The notes beneath the pieces are model-generated. The model was not told the origin of the DNA, searched no databases, and was given only the letters and a program-made list of their open reading frames with translations. Below, piece by piece: positions 1-9,335 of a DNA stretch of 64,000 bases. The position numbers and the translations under genes were made by a program. Each line of letters opens with the position of its first letter. Positions within the stretch are counted from its first letter, which is position 1. Source of the stretch: an uncultured Allorhizobium sp. (GTDB taxonomy: Bacteria; Pseudomonadota; Alphaproteobacteria; Rhizobiales; Rhizobiaceae); contig OY288189.1 of assembly GCA_958439205.1 (NCBI GenBank), positions 3,363,001-3,427,000 on the forward strand, read 5' to 3'.

Positions 1-767
1 AGAATATCGCCGCGACACTGCGCATGGCGATCAAGAACGATCTCGTCCACCTCGTCTATCAGCCGATCCAGAACCTGCGCACAGGGCGCGTCGAAGCGGT
101 GGAATCGCTGATGCGTATGAAGATGATCGACGGCACGCCCTTGTCGCCGGCGCAGTTCATCCCGGTCGCCGAGCGCACCGGCGCCATTCTCGACCTCGGT
201 CTCTGGGCCATCCGACGAGCCTGCACGGAGGTGCTTGCCACCGGCATCGCACCGATGGCCAGCGTCAACGTTTCGGCCATCCAGCTCAAGTCGCGCGGCT
301 TTGCGCTTGCCGTCTCAACGATCCTCGAAGAGACCGGTGTGTCCGGATCGCAGCTCGCCTTCGAGATCACCGAAGGCATCGACATGGAGGGGCAGTCGGA
401 TGTCATCCGCTGCATCACCGACCTGCAGGCGCTCGGGATCCGGATCTGGCTCGACGACTTCGGCACGGGCTTTGCCGGCCTCTCCTGGCTTCGCCTCTTC
501 CCCTTCGACACGGTCAAGATCGACCGCTCCTTCCTGCAGGACGCCCGCCGTCCGGCTGGCCGTGCCATGCTGGAAGACATCATCCGGCTGATCCGCAACC
601 GCGGCTTGAAGATCCTGATCGAAGGCCTGGAAACCGCCGACCACGTCGAGCTGATGCACGAACTCGGGATCGAACTCGGCCAGGGCTATTATCTCGGCCG
701 CCCCGTGCCGATCGATGAGGTCAAGATCAAGGCTTTCCCACGGCTTGCGAGCATCGCCGTCCGCTGA
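1..767 (+). CDS. EAL-domain c-di-GMP phosphodiesterase (5' end missing)
   Basis: This is the C-terminal part of an EAL-domain protein that hydrolyses cyclic di-GMP. The frame is open to the left edge, so the true start and any PAS or GGDEF domain lie outside the window; the ATG at 24 falls inside the usual lead-in to YQPI and is probably not the start. Seen in order: YQPI, the signature as ESL instead of EAL (the catalytic Glu is kept), SVNVSAIQL with the metal-binding Asn, FEITEG, DDFGTG, VKIDRSF with the Lys, and IEGLET followed by QGYYLGRP. All usual metal and catalytic residues are present, so activity is plausible. An 8-bp hairpin follows at 782-805. Confidence 0.9.
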   Translation, partial: NIAATLRMAIKNDLVHLVYQPIQNLRTGRVEAVESLMRMKMIDGTPLSPAQFIPVAERTGAILDLGLWAIRRACTEVLATGIAPMASVNVSAIQLKSRGFALAVSTILEETGVSGSQLAFEITEGIDMEGQSDVIRCITDLQALGIRIWLDDFGTGFAGLSWLRLFPFDTVKIDRSFLQDARRPAGRAMLEDIIRLIRNRGLKILIEGLETADHVELMHELGIELGQGYYLGRPVPIDEVKIKAFPRLASIAVR

Positions 768-781
768 TTTCAAGCTCTGGT

Positions 782-805
782 AATCGGCCCCAGATTTGGC
801 CGATT
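782..805 (+). terminator. Hairpin after the EAL gene
   Basis: Perfect 8-bp arms AATCGGCC and GGCCGATT are separated by 8 bases, 14 bases after the EAL stop codon. There is no T-run, so it is either a weak or Rho-assisted terminator or an mRNA-stabilising hairpin. Confidence 0.45.
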
Positions 806-837
806 GCCGCATCTGCGATCTTCAAACGAAATCAGTA

Positions 838-869
838 GTATCCGCCCGCATATTCAAGAGGTCGGATAC
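838..869. promoter_or_regulatory. 7-bp inverted repeat just upstream of the cNMP-CPBP gene
   Basis: The arms GTATCCG (838-844) and CGGATAC (863-869) are exact complements 18 bases apart. The right arm ends 4 bases before the ATG at 874. It could be an operator, or an mRNA hairpin that masks the start; no strong Shine-Dalgarno is visible otherwise. Confidence 0.35.
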
Positions 870-873
870 ACGT

Positions 874-2016
874 ATGAGCACGGTCGACGCGCGAGATCTG
901 GCGGGCAGCCAGGACTTTTCTGAAACGCTTCTCAAGCACACCACCATCCGGGTGAGCGACGGCTATCTCGAGGATTTCCGCCGCCATGTCGAAGCCGTGC
1001 ACTACGCCGCAAACGAAGTCATTTTCCGCAAGGGCGACGAGAGCGATTTCGCCATCCTGATCGGCGCGGGCGAGGTCGAAGTCTATGACGAGCAAAGCGG
1101 CACGGTACTCGCCGTCTCCGGCGAAGGTGCTCTGATCGGCGAACTCGGCATGATCAGTGGCGATCCACGCAGCGCCTCTGCCCGGGCGCTGACACCACTT
1201 ACGGGCTGGAAGATCGACCGCTCGGACTACCGCGAATTCCTGAGCGACCGGCCTGAACTGGCCACTCTCTTCTTCCGCAAGATCTATGCCCAGCTTTCCC
1301 AGAGCTATGGCAAGCTCAGGCAACAGTTCGTGGCGCTGGAAGAGGCGGACCGGCGCTATCACGCGCTCGCCTTCATGTTCGTCACCATCGTGCTGATGGT
1401 CAATGTCTATGCCCTGGTGAATGGCCTCATCCTCGGCGGCCTTCGAGAAAGCCACCAGGAACAGATGATCTTCTGGACATCCCGCGCCATGGAACTCTGG
1501 GGCGGCTTCATCCTCTGGGGGCTGACCGTGCGCTGCGGATTGACACGGCACGACATGGGCATCCGGATGGGCAATCTGTGGCGGTCGATCGCTGTGGGAC
1601 TATTGATCAGCGTGCCGGCGCTCGCGGCCATGGCCTATTTCCGAACGCGTCTTTACCCGGAGCTGGAGGGCACGCCCCTCCTCGACCCGCAGCTCATCTC
1701 GCTCAGCGTCTACACCTACATTCTGATCGCAGCCTTGCAGGAGTGGATCTGCCGGGGCGTCTTCCTCACCTCGATTGCGAGCCTGATGCCGGGCAAGACA
1801 CGGCCGATGGCGGCGATCGTCATCTCATCCCTGGTGTTCTCGACGCTCCACCTGCACTACTCGTCATCGCTTGCGGTGGTCGCTCTGCTAACCGGCATCG
1901 TCTGGGGCTGGCTGTTCCTGAAATACCGCAATCTCGCCGGACCGATCATCTCGCATTTCATCCTCGGCAATGCGGCAACGCTGATGGGGCTCTGGGCGAT
2001 CTGGCAGCGGGGCTGA
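874..2016 (+). CDS. Cyclic-nucleotide-binding / CPBP membrane protease fusion
   Basis: A 380-residue protein with a soluble sensor joined to a membrane domain. Residues about 20-140 form a cNMP-binding fold; the phosphate-binding cassette at about 88-101 (GELGMISGDPRSAS) keeps the Glu and Arg that contact cyclic nucleotide. From about residue 163 there are several membrane segments with CPBP (Abi/CAAX-protease-like) motifs: QEWICR at 289-294, FSTLH at 322-326 and H361 with N366. The usual first Glu of EExxxR is Gln here. I chose ATG 874 because the 26 codons upstream read as leader sequence. The inferred role is a ligand-controlled intramembrane protease or membrane-bound regulator; the substrate is unknown. 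Confidence 0.8.
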   Translation: MSTVDARDLAGSQDFSETLLKHTTIRVSDGYLEDFRRHVEAVHYAANEVIFRKGDESDFAILIGAGEVEVYDEQSGTVLAVSGEGALIGELGMISGDPRSASARALTPLTGWKIDRSDYREFLSDRPELATLFFRKIYAQLSQSYGKLRQQFVALEEADRRYHALAFMFVTIVLMVNVYALVNGLILGGLRESHQEQMIFWTSRAMELWGGFILWGLTVRCGLTRHDMGIRMGNLWRSIAVGLLISVPALAAMAYFRTRLYPELEGTPLLDPQLISLSVYTYILIAALQEWICRGVFLTSIASLMPGKTRPMAAIVISSLVFSTLHLHYSSSLAVVALLTGIVWGWLFLKYRNLAGPIISHFILGNAATLMGLWAIWQRG

Positions 2017-2020
2017 CATG

Positions 2021-2048
2021 AAAAAGCCGGCCGCTGATGCGGCCGGCT
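2021..2048 (-). terminator. Rho-independent terminator of parC
   Basis: 10-bp perfect arms AGCCGGCCGC and GCGGCCGGCT with loop TGAT lie between the cNMP-CPBP gene and parC. On the minus strand the stem is followed by five T residues (AAAAA at 2021-2025 on plus), as expected for termination of parC. The hairpin may also serve the convergent plus-strand gene. Confidence 0.85.
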
Positions 2049-2074
2049 CTAGAGACTTCGGATCTGGGTGTGGC

Positions 2075-4351
2075 TCAGCCCGAGAACTTGCCGCTGCGCG
2101 GGAAGCCCTTCGGCACAAGGCGTCCGGCCGAGGCGCGATCGCCCTGCCATTCGACCAGCTCTTCCTTCGTCTTGGTGAAGGTGCGCCCGGCGCTGTCTGC
2201 CCAGGTCAGGCCGTCGGCGATCGCGAAGAACTTCACGTCGGAAATGCCCCCATCCTTGTAGCGCTGCAGGCGCACGCCTTTGCCGCGGGTCATTTCCGGG
2301 ATCTGGGCAAGCGGGAAGACGAGCAGCTTACGGTTTTCACCGACGACCGCCATATGGTCGCCGCTGACCCGCACCACGAGCTTGGCTTCGTCCGGCATGC
2401 CGACATTCATCACCTGCTTGCCCTTGCGGGTATTGGCGACGACTTCACCCTCCGGCACGATAAAGCCGTTGCCGGCGGTCGAGACGAAGATGAGCTTGCG
2501 GCTGGAATCGTGGACGAAGGCCGTCAGCACGTCCTGATCGTTTTCCATGTCGACCATGATGCGCAGCGGTTCGCCATGGCCACGGCCACCGGGCAGCTTG
2601 TCGCCCCCCAGGGTGTAGACCTTGCCGCCCGTCGTCACGAGCAGGATCTTGTCCGTCGTCTGAGCCGGGAAAGCGACCTTCAGCGCATCGCCTTCCTTGA
2701 AGGTCAGCGCTGACGTGTCGGAGATGTGGCCCTTCAGTGCGCGGATCCAGCCCTTATCGGAGATGACGACGGTGATCGGTTCCTTTTCGATCATCGCCTG
2801 CTGGATGGCTTCAACATCGGCATCGGGAGCGTCGGAGAAGACGCTGCGGCGGCGGCCGAGCTCGGTCGCCTTCGCATATTTCTTCTTCACCTCGCCGATT
2901 TCCCAGGCGACCGTCTGCCACTGCTTGTCGGTGGACGCCAGAAGGGATTCGATCTCGGCCTTCTCGGCTGACAGCGCATCGTGCTCCTTGCGGATCTCGA
3001 ATTCCTCAAGCTTGCGCAGATTGCGCAGGCGCATGTTGAGGATGGCTTCGGCCTGGTTGTCGGTCAGATCCCATTTGGCGATCAGGACAGGCTTCGGCTC
3101 GTCCTCCTCTCGGATGATGCGGATCACCTCGTCGAGGTTGAGATAGGCAATCAGCAGGCCACCGAGGATTTCAAGACGGCGGTCGATCGCAGCCAGGCGG
3201 AACTTCGAACGGCGGACGAGCACGTCCTTGCGGTGGTCCAGCCACTCGGTCAGCACCTCGTTGAGGGCCATGACCTTGGGGACCTTGCCCTGCGACAGCA
3301 CGTTCATGTTGAGCGGAATGCGGCTTTCGAGCTCAGTGAGCTTGAACAGCGATTCCATCAACAGCGTGGCATCGACCGTGCGGCTCTTCGGCACGAGCAC
3401 GAGGCGGATGTCCTCGGCGCTCTCGTCGCGCACGTCTTCGAGCAGCGGCAGACGACGGGCGATCAGGAGTTCGGCGATCTTTTCGATCAGGCGCGACTTC
3501 TGCACCTGGAACGGAATCTGGGTGACGATGATCTGGTAGCCGCCACGGCCGAGATCCTCGATCTCCCACTTGGCACGCACCCGGAAACCGCCGCGACCTG
3601 TGCGATAGGTCTCGAGCATCGAGGCACGGCTCTCGACGATCACACCGCCGGTCGGGAAATCAGGGCCCTCGATGCCGCCACGTTCCGGATGGGCGGGATC
3701 AGCAAACAGTTCCTCGACGGAAGCGCCAGGGTTCTTGATGAGGTAGAGCGCGGCGTCGCAGAGCTCATGGGCATTGTGCGGTGGAATCGAGGTCGCCATG
3801 CCGACCGCGATGCCCGAGGCACCGTTCGCCAGAAGGTTCGGGAAAGCACCCGGCAGAACCGTCGGCTCGTCGTCTTCCTCGTTATAGGTCGGGCGGAAGT
3901 CGACTGCATCCTGATCGATGCCTTCGAGCAGCAAGGCCGCAACATCGGTCATGCGGGCTTCGGTGTAACGATAGGCGGCAGCACTGTCGCCGTCGATGTT
4001 GCCGAAGTTCCCCTGCCCGTCGACAACCGGGTAACGCTGGGAGAAGTCCTGCGCCAAGCGCACCAGCGCATCATAGACCGACTGGTCGCCATGCGGGTGG
4101 AACTTACCGATGACGTCACCGACGATACGGGCGCATTTCTTGAAGGCCGAGTTCGGCCGGATGCCCATTTCGCTCATCGCGTGGATGATGCGGCGATGCA
4201 CCGGCTTCAGTCCGTCACGGACATCCGGCAGCGCGCGGTGCATGATCGTCGACAAGGCATAGGCGAGATAACGCTCTTCGAGCGCCGCCTTCAGGTCGAC
4301 CGGAAGAATGTTGTCGCCACCCTCTTCGGGCGGAAGCTGATTTGTCCCCAT
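2075..4351 (-). CDS. parC: DNA topoisomerase IV subunit A
   Basis: 758 residues, the usual length for alphaproteobacterial ParC. This subunit breaks and rejoins DNA and, with ParE, decatenates chromosomes. The catalytic tyrosine is in AAYRYTEAR (Y129). The quinolone-determining stretch [10 protein letters not shown] (residues 85-94) has Gln where E. coli ParC has Ser80 and Asp where it has Glu84. Beta-propeller repeats fill the C-terminal third. The start is ATG 4351, preceded by AGGTGAG; a GTG three codons upstream (4360) is less likely. No parE is seen nearby. It has its own terminator at 2021-2048. Confidence 0.95.
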   Translation of the reverse strand: MGTNQLPPEEGGDNILPVDLKAALEERYLAYALSTIMHRALPDVRDGLKPVHRRIIHAMSEMGIRPNSAFKKCARIVGDVIGKFHPHGDQSVYDALVRLAQDFSQRYPVVDGQGNFGNIDGDSAAAYRYTEARMTDVAALLLEGIDQDAVDFRPTYNEEDDEPTVLPGAFPNLLANGASGIAVGMATSIPPHNAHELCDAALYLIKNPGASVEELFADPAHPERGGIEGPDFPTGGVIVESRASMLETYRTGRGGFRVRAKWEIEDLGRGGYQIIVTQIPFQVQKSRLIEKIAELLIARRLPLLEDVRDESAEDIRLVLVPKSRTVDATLLMESLFKLTELESRIPLNMNVLSQGKVPKVMALNEVLTEWLDHRKDVLVRRSKFRLAAIDRRLEILGGLLIAYLNLDEVIRIIREEDEPKPVLIAKWDLTDNQAEAILNMRLRNLRKLEEFEIRKEHDALSAEKAEIESLLASTDKQWQTVAWEIGEVKKKYAKATELGRRRSVFSDAPDADVEAIQQAMIEKEPITVVISDKGWIRALKGHISDTSALTFKEGDALKVAFPAQTTDKILLVTTGGKVYTLGGDKLPGGRGHGEPLRIMVDMENDQDVLTAFVHDSSRKLIFVSTAGNGFIVPEGEVVANTRKGKQVMNVGMPDEAKLVVRVSGDHMAVVGENRKLLVFPLAQIPEMTRGKGVRLQRYKDGGISDVKFFAIADGLTWADSAGRTFTKTKEELVEWQGDRASAGRLVPKGFPRSGKFSG

Positions 4352-4557
4352 GCGTCTCACCTATCGGAGAAGACCTGGAACGGCAAGGAAACCGGGGATT
4401 CTGCCTGTGGATTAAGGGGCTGTGACCGTCATCACGCCACAATCCCCCCGCACCGGTCTATGGCGAAAATCGGTGGACGTTTTTTCAATCCCCCTTATAA
4501 ATATCGCCGACCTTTTGGGCACGCTCAACGCGGCCAACAGCAACAGAGGACCTCGTC

Positions 4558-5754
4558 ATGACCTTGTACCGTTCCACCCGAATTCTGCTCGCGGGCGCGG
4601 CGCTCTGCGCGTTCACCGGCCCTGCGCTCGCGCTGGACGGACAGGATTTGCTCAAGAAGATCAACGCTGCCTTCGCAACTGGCGGCACCAACATCACCGC
4701 CGACAGCGTCGAGGTCGATGGATCCAACGTGATCCTGAAGGGCCTCAAGCTCGGCGTCGAAGCTGAGCCGACGGACAAGCCGCTGATGCTTCAGGAGCTG
4801 ACGCTGGAAGGCGTCACCGAGGAAGAAGGCGGCGCTTATTACATCGAACGCGTCGAATTCCCCGAGGTGAACGTCTCGGAAGAGAAGTCGACCTTCAAGG
4901 TTCAGGATCTCTACCTCTCCGGCGTTTATGTCCCCGGCGACGCCAATGCTGAGGGCATCGATTCGCTGATGTTCTACGAAGAAGCCCATAGCGGTCCGGT
5001 GGAAGTCACCGTGGACGGTAAGCCGGTCTTCTCTATGACGGAAGCCGTCGGCACGATGGGCCTGTCTGAAGACGAGACCACGATCACTTTCGAGGGCACC
5101 GTGACCGGCGTGAAGGCCGATCTCAGCACCGTTGAAGATCCGAAGGCAAAGGAATCCATCGAAGCGCTCGGCCTCACCAGCCTAGACGGCAACATGAACA
5201 TGTCCGGCAGCTGGGAAGTCGAGAGCGGCACGATCGATATCGAGGACTACTCGATCGATTTCGCCAATGTCGGCAAGCTCTCCCTCGCCTTCTCGATGTC
5301 CGGCTACACGCTCGACCTCGTCAAGCAGATGCAGGAACAGGCCCGCATGATGCAGGCACAGCCGCAGAACGAGCAGGCCCAGCAGGCTGCTGGTCTTGCC
5401 ATGCTCGGCCTTGTCCAGCAGCTGTCGCTGGTCGATGCGCAGGTCCGCTTCGAAGATGCCGGCATCACCAAGCGCGGCCTCGACTATGCCGGCAAGAGCC
5501 AAGGTGCCGACGGCGCGCAGATGGCACAGATGGTCAAGGGCATGGTTCCGATCCTGCTTGCCCAGGCGAAGCTCGGCGCACTGCAGAACGAGGTCTCGGC
5601 CGCGGTCAACAGCTACATCGACAACCCGAAGGCGCTGACCATTGCAGCCGCCCCTGCAAGCCCGGTCGCCTTCCCAATGATCATGGGTGCCGCCATGGGC
5701 GCACCGGAAACCATCCCGGGCTTGATCGGCCTGAAGGTGACGGCGAACGACTGA
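4558..5754 (+). CDS. Exported protein of unknown function
   Basis: A 398-residue protein with a clear Sec signal peptide (LLAGAALCAFTGPALA, cleavage about residue 25), so it is likely periplasmic. The mature part is acidic, with many short beta-like stretches (repeated pattern of DS-VDG-N-ILKGLKLG type), and a helical Gln/Met-rich section at about 255-285 (KQMQEQARMMQAQPQNEQAQ). No enzyme motif is recognised and I cannot name a family with confidence; the repeating layout suggests a beta-helical or AsmA/DUF945-like shell, but that is a guess. GAGG lies 8 bases before the ATG. It stands alone, followed by two terminators. Confidence 0.75.
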   Translation: MTLYRSTRILLAGAALCAFTGPALALDGQDLLKKINAAFATGGTNITADSVEVDGSNVILKGLKLGVEAEPTDKPLMLQELTLEGVTEEEGGAYYIERVEFPEVNVSEEKSTFKVQDLYLSGVYVPGDANAEGIDSLMFYEEAHSGPVEVTVDGKPVFSMTEAVGTMGLSEDETTITFEGTVTGVKADLSTVEDPKAKESIEALGLTSLDGNMNMSGSWEVESGTIDIEDYSIDFANVGKLSLAFSMSGYTLDLVKQMQEQARMMQAQPQNEQAQQAAGLAMLGLVQQLSLVDAQVRFEDAGITKRGLDYAGKSQGADGAQMAQMVKGMVPILLAQAKLGALQNEVSAAVNSYIDNPKALTIAAAPASPVAFPMIMGAAMGAPETIPGLIGLKVTAND

Positions 5755-5777
5755 TCGCAGTCTCAATCAATACACCG

Positions 5778-5809
5778 AGCCCGGCCCGCGCAAGCGCGCC
5801 GGGCTTTTT
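5778..5809 (+). terminator. Rho-independent terminator of the 4558-5754 gene
   Basis: GC-rich stem AGCCCGGC...GCCGGGCT with loop around CAAG, followed by TTTTT (5805-5809), 24 bases after the stop. Confidence 0.85.
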
Positions 5810-5827
5810 CTTGGCATAGAGGTCAAC

Positions 5828-5857
5828 AAAAAGGCCGGGATCGCTCCCGGCCTTTTT
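5828..5857. terminator. Bidirectional terminator between the exported-protein gene and aspS
   Basis: AAAAAGGCCGGGA, loop TCGC, then TCCCGGCCTTTTT. The A-run and T-run make it usable from both strands; it ends 23 bases past the aspS stop on the minus strand. Confidence 0.85.
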
Positions 5858-5880
5858 CATTTCCAGATCCTTGGACCCGA

Positions 5881-7671
5881 TCAGTCCTTCTTCGGCTGCG
5901 GAACCACGCGCAGCGACAGATCGCGCAGCTGCGCGGGCGTGGCCGGCGACGGGGCGTTCATCAGCAGGTCCTGGGCCTGCTGGTTCATCGGGAAGAGCGA
6001 GATTTCGCGCAGGTTCTTCGCGCCGACGAGCAGCATGACCACGCGGTCGATACCGAAGGCGCAGCCGCCATGCGGAGGCGCACCGTACTGGAAGGCGCGG
6101 TACATGCCGCCGAAGCGTTCCTCAACGTCATCCTTGGACAGGCCGACCTTCTCGAAGGCCTTGACCATCAGTTCCGGCGACTGGTTACGGATCGAGCCCG
6201 AAGCGATTTCGAAGCCATTGCAGACCGCGTCATACTGATAGGCCTTGAGCGACAGCGGATCCTGGCTTTCCAGCGCTTCCAGACCACCCTGCGGCATCGA
6301 GAAGGGGTTGTGGGCGAAGTCGATCTTCTTTTCTTCCTCGTTGTATTCGTAGAACGGGAAGTCGACGATCCAGCACATTTCGAAACGGTCGCGATCGACC
6401 AGGTTCAGCTCCTCGCCAGCGCGGGTGCGGGCTTCACCGGCAAACTTGTAGAACTTGGCCGGATCGCCTGCGACGAAGAAGGCAGCATCGCCCGGCTCGA
6501 GGCCGAGCTGCTGACGGATCGCTTCGGTGCGCTCTTCGCCAATGTTCTTGGCGAGCGGACCGGAACCGGCGATCTTGCCGTCCTCTTCCTTCCAGAAGAT
6601 GTAGCCGAGGCCCGGCTGGCCGGTCGATTGCGCCCAGGCGTTCATGCGGTCGCAGAATGCTCTGGAGCCACCGGTCTTGGCCGGGATCGCCCAGATCTCG
6701 ACCTTCGGGTTCGACGCGATCATGCCGGCGAAGACCTTGAAGCCGGAATCACGGAAGTGGTCGGTAACGCCTTCCATGACGATCGGGTTGCGCAGGTCCG
6801 GCTTGTCGGAGCCATACTTGCGGATCGCGACGTCATAGGGGATGCGCGGCCATTCTTTGCTGACCGGCTTGCCTTCGGCGAACTGCTCGAAGACGGAGGT
6901 CATCATCGGCTCCATCGTCTGCCAGATGTCTTCCTGGGTAACGAAGCTCATCTCGACGTCGAGCTGGTAGAACTCGCCCGGAAGACGGTCGGCGCGCGGA
7001 TCTTCGTCGCGGAAGCAGGGCGCGATCTGGAAATAGCGGTCGAAGCCGGCAACCATCAGGAGCTGCTTGTACTGCTGCGGTGCCTGGGGCAGCGCGAAGA
7101 ACTTGCCTTCGTGGATGCGGCTCGGCACGAGGAAGTCGCGCGCACCTTCCGGCGACGACGCCGTCAGGATCGGGGTCGAATATTCGGCAAAGCCGGCAGC
7201 GGCCATGCCTGTGCGCATCGACGAGATGATCTGGGTGCGCTTGACGATGTTCTTGTGCAGCGTGTCGCGGCGCAGATCGAGGAAGCGGTACTTCAGGCGC
7301 ACGTCTTCCGGATAGTCGGGCTCGCCGAAGACCGGCAGCGGCAGTTCCTTGGCAGCCGAGAGAACTTCGATCTCCTGAGCGTAGAGTTCGATCTCGCCGG
7401 TTGCCATGGCCTTGTTGGTGGTCTCTTCCGAACGGGCCTTGACCAGGCCGTCGATGCGGATGACCCATTCGCCGCGCACGGTTTCGGCCAGCTTGAAGGC
7501 CGGGCTATCCGGATCGGCCACGACCTGGGTGATGCCGTAATGGTCGCGCAGGTCGATGAAGAGCACGCCGCCATGGTCACGGACACGATGGACCCAGCCC
7601 GAGAGGCGGACGGTCTGACCGACGTCGGATTTGCGAAGAGCGGCACAGGTGTGGCTGCGGTAACGATGCAT
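5881..7671 (-). CDS. aspS: Aspartyl-tRNA synthetase
   Basis: 596 residues, matching bacterial-type AspRS with an N-terminal OB-fold anticodon domain, class II catalytic core and GAD insertion. It charges tRNA-Asp (and possibly tRNA-Asn). Class II motif 2 appears as [10 protein letters not shown] and motif 3 as GIDRVVML. I used ATG 7671 ([10 protein letters not shown]), with AGGAAAG upstream; the reading frame is open for another 83 codons but those do not resemble AspRS. In the OB fold the sequence RDHGG has His33 at a position where a His is linked to relaxed, non-discriminating enzymes. If so, the organism makes Asn-tRNA through GatCAB. Confidence 0.95.
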   Translation of the reverse strand: MHRYRSHTCAALRKSDVGQTVRLSGWVHRVRDHGGVLFIDLRDHYGITQVVADPDSPAFKLAETVRGEWVIRIDGLVKARSEETTNKAMATGEIELYAQEIEVLSAAKELPLPVFGEPDYPEDVRLKYRFLDLRRDTLHKNIVKRTQIISSMRTGMAAAGFAEYSTPILTASSPEGARDFLVPSRIHEGKFFALPQAPQQYKQLLMVAGFDRYFQIAPCFRDEDPRADRLPGEFYQLDVEMSFVTQEDIWQTMEPMMTSVFEQFAEGKPVSKEWPRIPYDVAIRKYGSDKPDLRNPIVMEGVTDHFRDSGFKVFAGMIASNPKVEIWAIPAKTGGSRAFCDRMNAWAQSTGQPGLGYIFWKEEDGKIAGSGPLAKNIGEERTEAIRQQLGLEPGDAAFFVAGDPAKFYKFAGEARTRAGEELNLVDRDRFEMCWIVDFPFYEYNEEEKKIDFAHNPFSMPQGGLEALESQDPLSLKAYQYDAVCNGFEIASGSIRNQSPELMVKAFEKVGLSKDDVEERFGGMYRAFQYGAPPHGGCAFGIDRVVMLLVGAKNLREISLFPMNQQAQDLLMNAPSPATPAQLRDLSLRVVPQPKKD

Positions 7672-8134
7672 GATGTCGTGCTTTCCTGGACTGATAGACG
7701 GCTGGCGGGAATTAAGAATTCGGCACACGGCCAGCCGATAGAAAATCGGGCGGAAAAGCGCATGGTGCGCCTGATTTGTCAAGGCTGCGTGGTGTTGGGC
7801 GTGGCCGAAGCTGTTTCTCAGGTTGGGTGCTGGGCCTTGCTCATTAGAGGGCGCGGCAGCGAATTGAATGCAATTTCTTCGCAAAGGGCGAGACGGACCC
7901 GGACAGTTGGTTGCGCTCATAGCCGTTACGGGGTCGCGAGGGGACTGTCAGATTTTGGATTGCCGAGAAGCAAGAACGGCCCGGCAGATCCACTTCAGGA
8001 GATGCATGATCTGGCTATGATCGAAACACCCGACGCGAGATCGTATCTGGTAGACGCCGCCTTGCGAAACTGCTCGAATGCCATGTTGCAAGGTTACGTC
8101 GATCAGGCGTCCCAAACAGAGGAGAGAAGAGCGC
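7672..8134. other. 463-bp intergenic region between aspS and the BLUF gene
   Basis: It holds the divergent control regions of aspS (minus) and the BLUF gene (plus). I see no convincing ORF, tRNA or strong hairpin. Base composition and codon-like texture are less regular than in the flanking housekeeping DNA, which fits the edge of an accessory insertion, but no repeat or integrase remnant is visible. Confidence 0.5.
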
Positions 8135-8545
8135 ATGGATGTGTTTCGGGCCATCTACTCGTCAGAACCCTTCGGCTATGACAGCGCAATTTTAGACGGG
8201 ATCCTGATGGAGGCCCGGCGCGCAAATCTCCGTGACGGCATCACAGGTGCCCTTATCTGCCGCGCAGATATCTACCTGCAATGGCTTGAAGGCCCCGAGC
8301 TGGAGGTCCGGAAGACCCTTGAGCGCATCGAACGCGACGACCGCCACCTCGAGGTGAAGGTACATGTCGCAGAACATGTAGCAGAGCGAACGTTCGGAGA
8401 ATGGGCGATGTTGCACGATCCGGCGGCAACATGGATCTGGACGCAAAGCGAGATTGCAAGTGGCGCCCTCAAGCGAACGACACCGGAAGAGATAACGGAG
8501 TTCTTCTTGCGCCTTCGACGCACTGGGGCTGCTGACGGTAAGTGA
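8135..8545 (+). CDS. Stand-alone BLUF blue-light photoreceptor
   Basis: A 136-residue protein that is essentially one BLUF domain, which binds FAD and senses blue light. The photoactive residues are present: Tyr8 (RAIYSSE), Asn31 (ARRANLRDGITG) and Gln49 (IYLQWLEG). No output domain is attached, so it must signal through a partner or a conformational change in its C-terminal helices (about residues 100-136). ATG 8135 follows AGAGGAGAGAAG, a good ribosome site, and gives the standard BLUF N terminus; earlier in-frame starts add unrelated sequence. The neighbour downstream is a DUF1349 protein 57 bases away. No anti-repressor or diguanylate cyclase partner is adjacent. Confidence 0.9.
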   Translation: MDVFRAIYSSEPFGYDSAILDGILMEARRANLRDGITGALICRADIYLQWLEGPELEVRKTLERIERDDRHLEVKVHVAEHVAERTFGEWAMLHDPAATWIWTQSEIASGALKRTTPEEITEFFLRLRRTGAADGK

Positions 8546-8602
8546 GGTCCCTAACCGCAAGCAGAGTCGGACGTAGGCCTCTATGGAACATAGTTGTATT
8601 AG

Positions 8603-9193
8603 GTGACGAAGTTGCAGAGTTTTAAGAACGGACGGTGGCTCAATGAGCCCACAAAAGCAGATGCTTCGGATACCGAACTCTCCGTAACGACTGACGCCAA
8701 CACGGATTTTTGGCGAGAGACACACTATGGCTTTGTGCGCGACAGCGGCCACTTCTACGCATTCCAGGCCGAAAGCGATTTCACCGCGCAGGTTCGTGTC
8801 CAGGCGCATTTTGAACATCTATACGACCAGGCTGGCCTCATGGTCAGGCTCGACGAAAGACGGTGGGTCAAGACCGGGATCGAGTTTTCGGACGGATATG
8901 GCTTGCTCGGCAGCGTGCTGACGGATGGAGCCTCCGACTGGGCAACAGGGCGATACGACGGCGACCCATCCGATTTCTGGATCAGGGTGACCGTCCAGAA
9001 TGGCGTATTGCGGATACAGGCATCAGCCGATGCAAAAACGTGGCCACTGGTCCGCCTCTGCCCATTCCCAGAAGCGGAGCATTATCTCGTTGGCCCAATG
9101 TGCTGCACTCCCGAACGTGCCGACTTGGAGGTAAGGTTTAGTGAGTGGCAATTAGGGCGGGCCTTGGGCAAAGACCTCCACGACCTGACTTAG
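8603..9193 (+). CDS. DUF1349 family protein (concanavalin-like fold)
   Basis: A 196-residue cytoplasmic protein whose sequence pattern (NGRWLNEP near the start, TDANTDFWRETHYGFVRDSGHF, QAGLMVRLDERRWVKTGIEF, SDWATG) fits DUF1349, a jelly-roll/concanavalin-like family related to yeast Ree1. The biochemical role is unknown; carbohydrate or metabolite binding is often suggested from the fold. The start is GTG 8603 with no clear ribosome site, which lowers certainty on the first residues. Base composition looks lower in GC than the neighbours, consistent with an accessory gene that travelled with the BLUF gene. Confidence 0.75.
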   Translation: MTKLQSFKNGRWLNEPTKADASDTELSVTTDANTDFWRETHYGFVRDSGHFYAFQAESDFTAQVRVQAHFEHLYDQAGLMVRLDERRWVKTGIEFSDGYGLLGSVLTDGASDWATGRYDGDPSDFWIRVTVQNGVLRIQASADAKTWPLVRLCPFPEAEHYLVGPMCCTPERADLEVRFSEWQLGRALGKDLHDLT

Positions 9194-9335
9194 CGGTCAG
9201 AGCGCTTTATTGAGAAGCCGCAGCGTTTGCTTCTGGCGCAAAAGCGAGAAAACTTTGCTGAGAATGATGATGCTTCAGGAACGGCAAAGGACGGTGTGTT
9301 CGGCCGGAACGGAGGCGCAAACCAGTCTGCCCCGC

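Noticed and set aside
2981..4561. 526-codon plus-strand frame opposite parC
   Set aside because: It is the antisense of a conserved gene and low-complexity in character. It has no ribosome site or domain.
7948..8154. 68-codon minus-strand ORF in the aspS-BLUF gap
   Set aside because: It overlaps the BLUF start and has no ribosome site or recognisable sequence.
6070..8181. 703-codon plus-strand frame opposite aspS
   Set aside because: Same reason: it shadows a gene with class II synthetase motifs.
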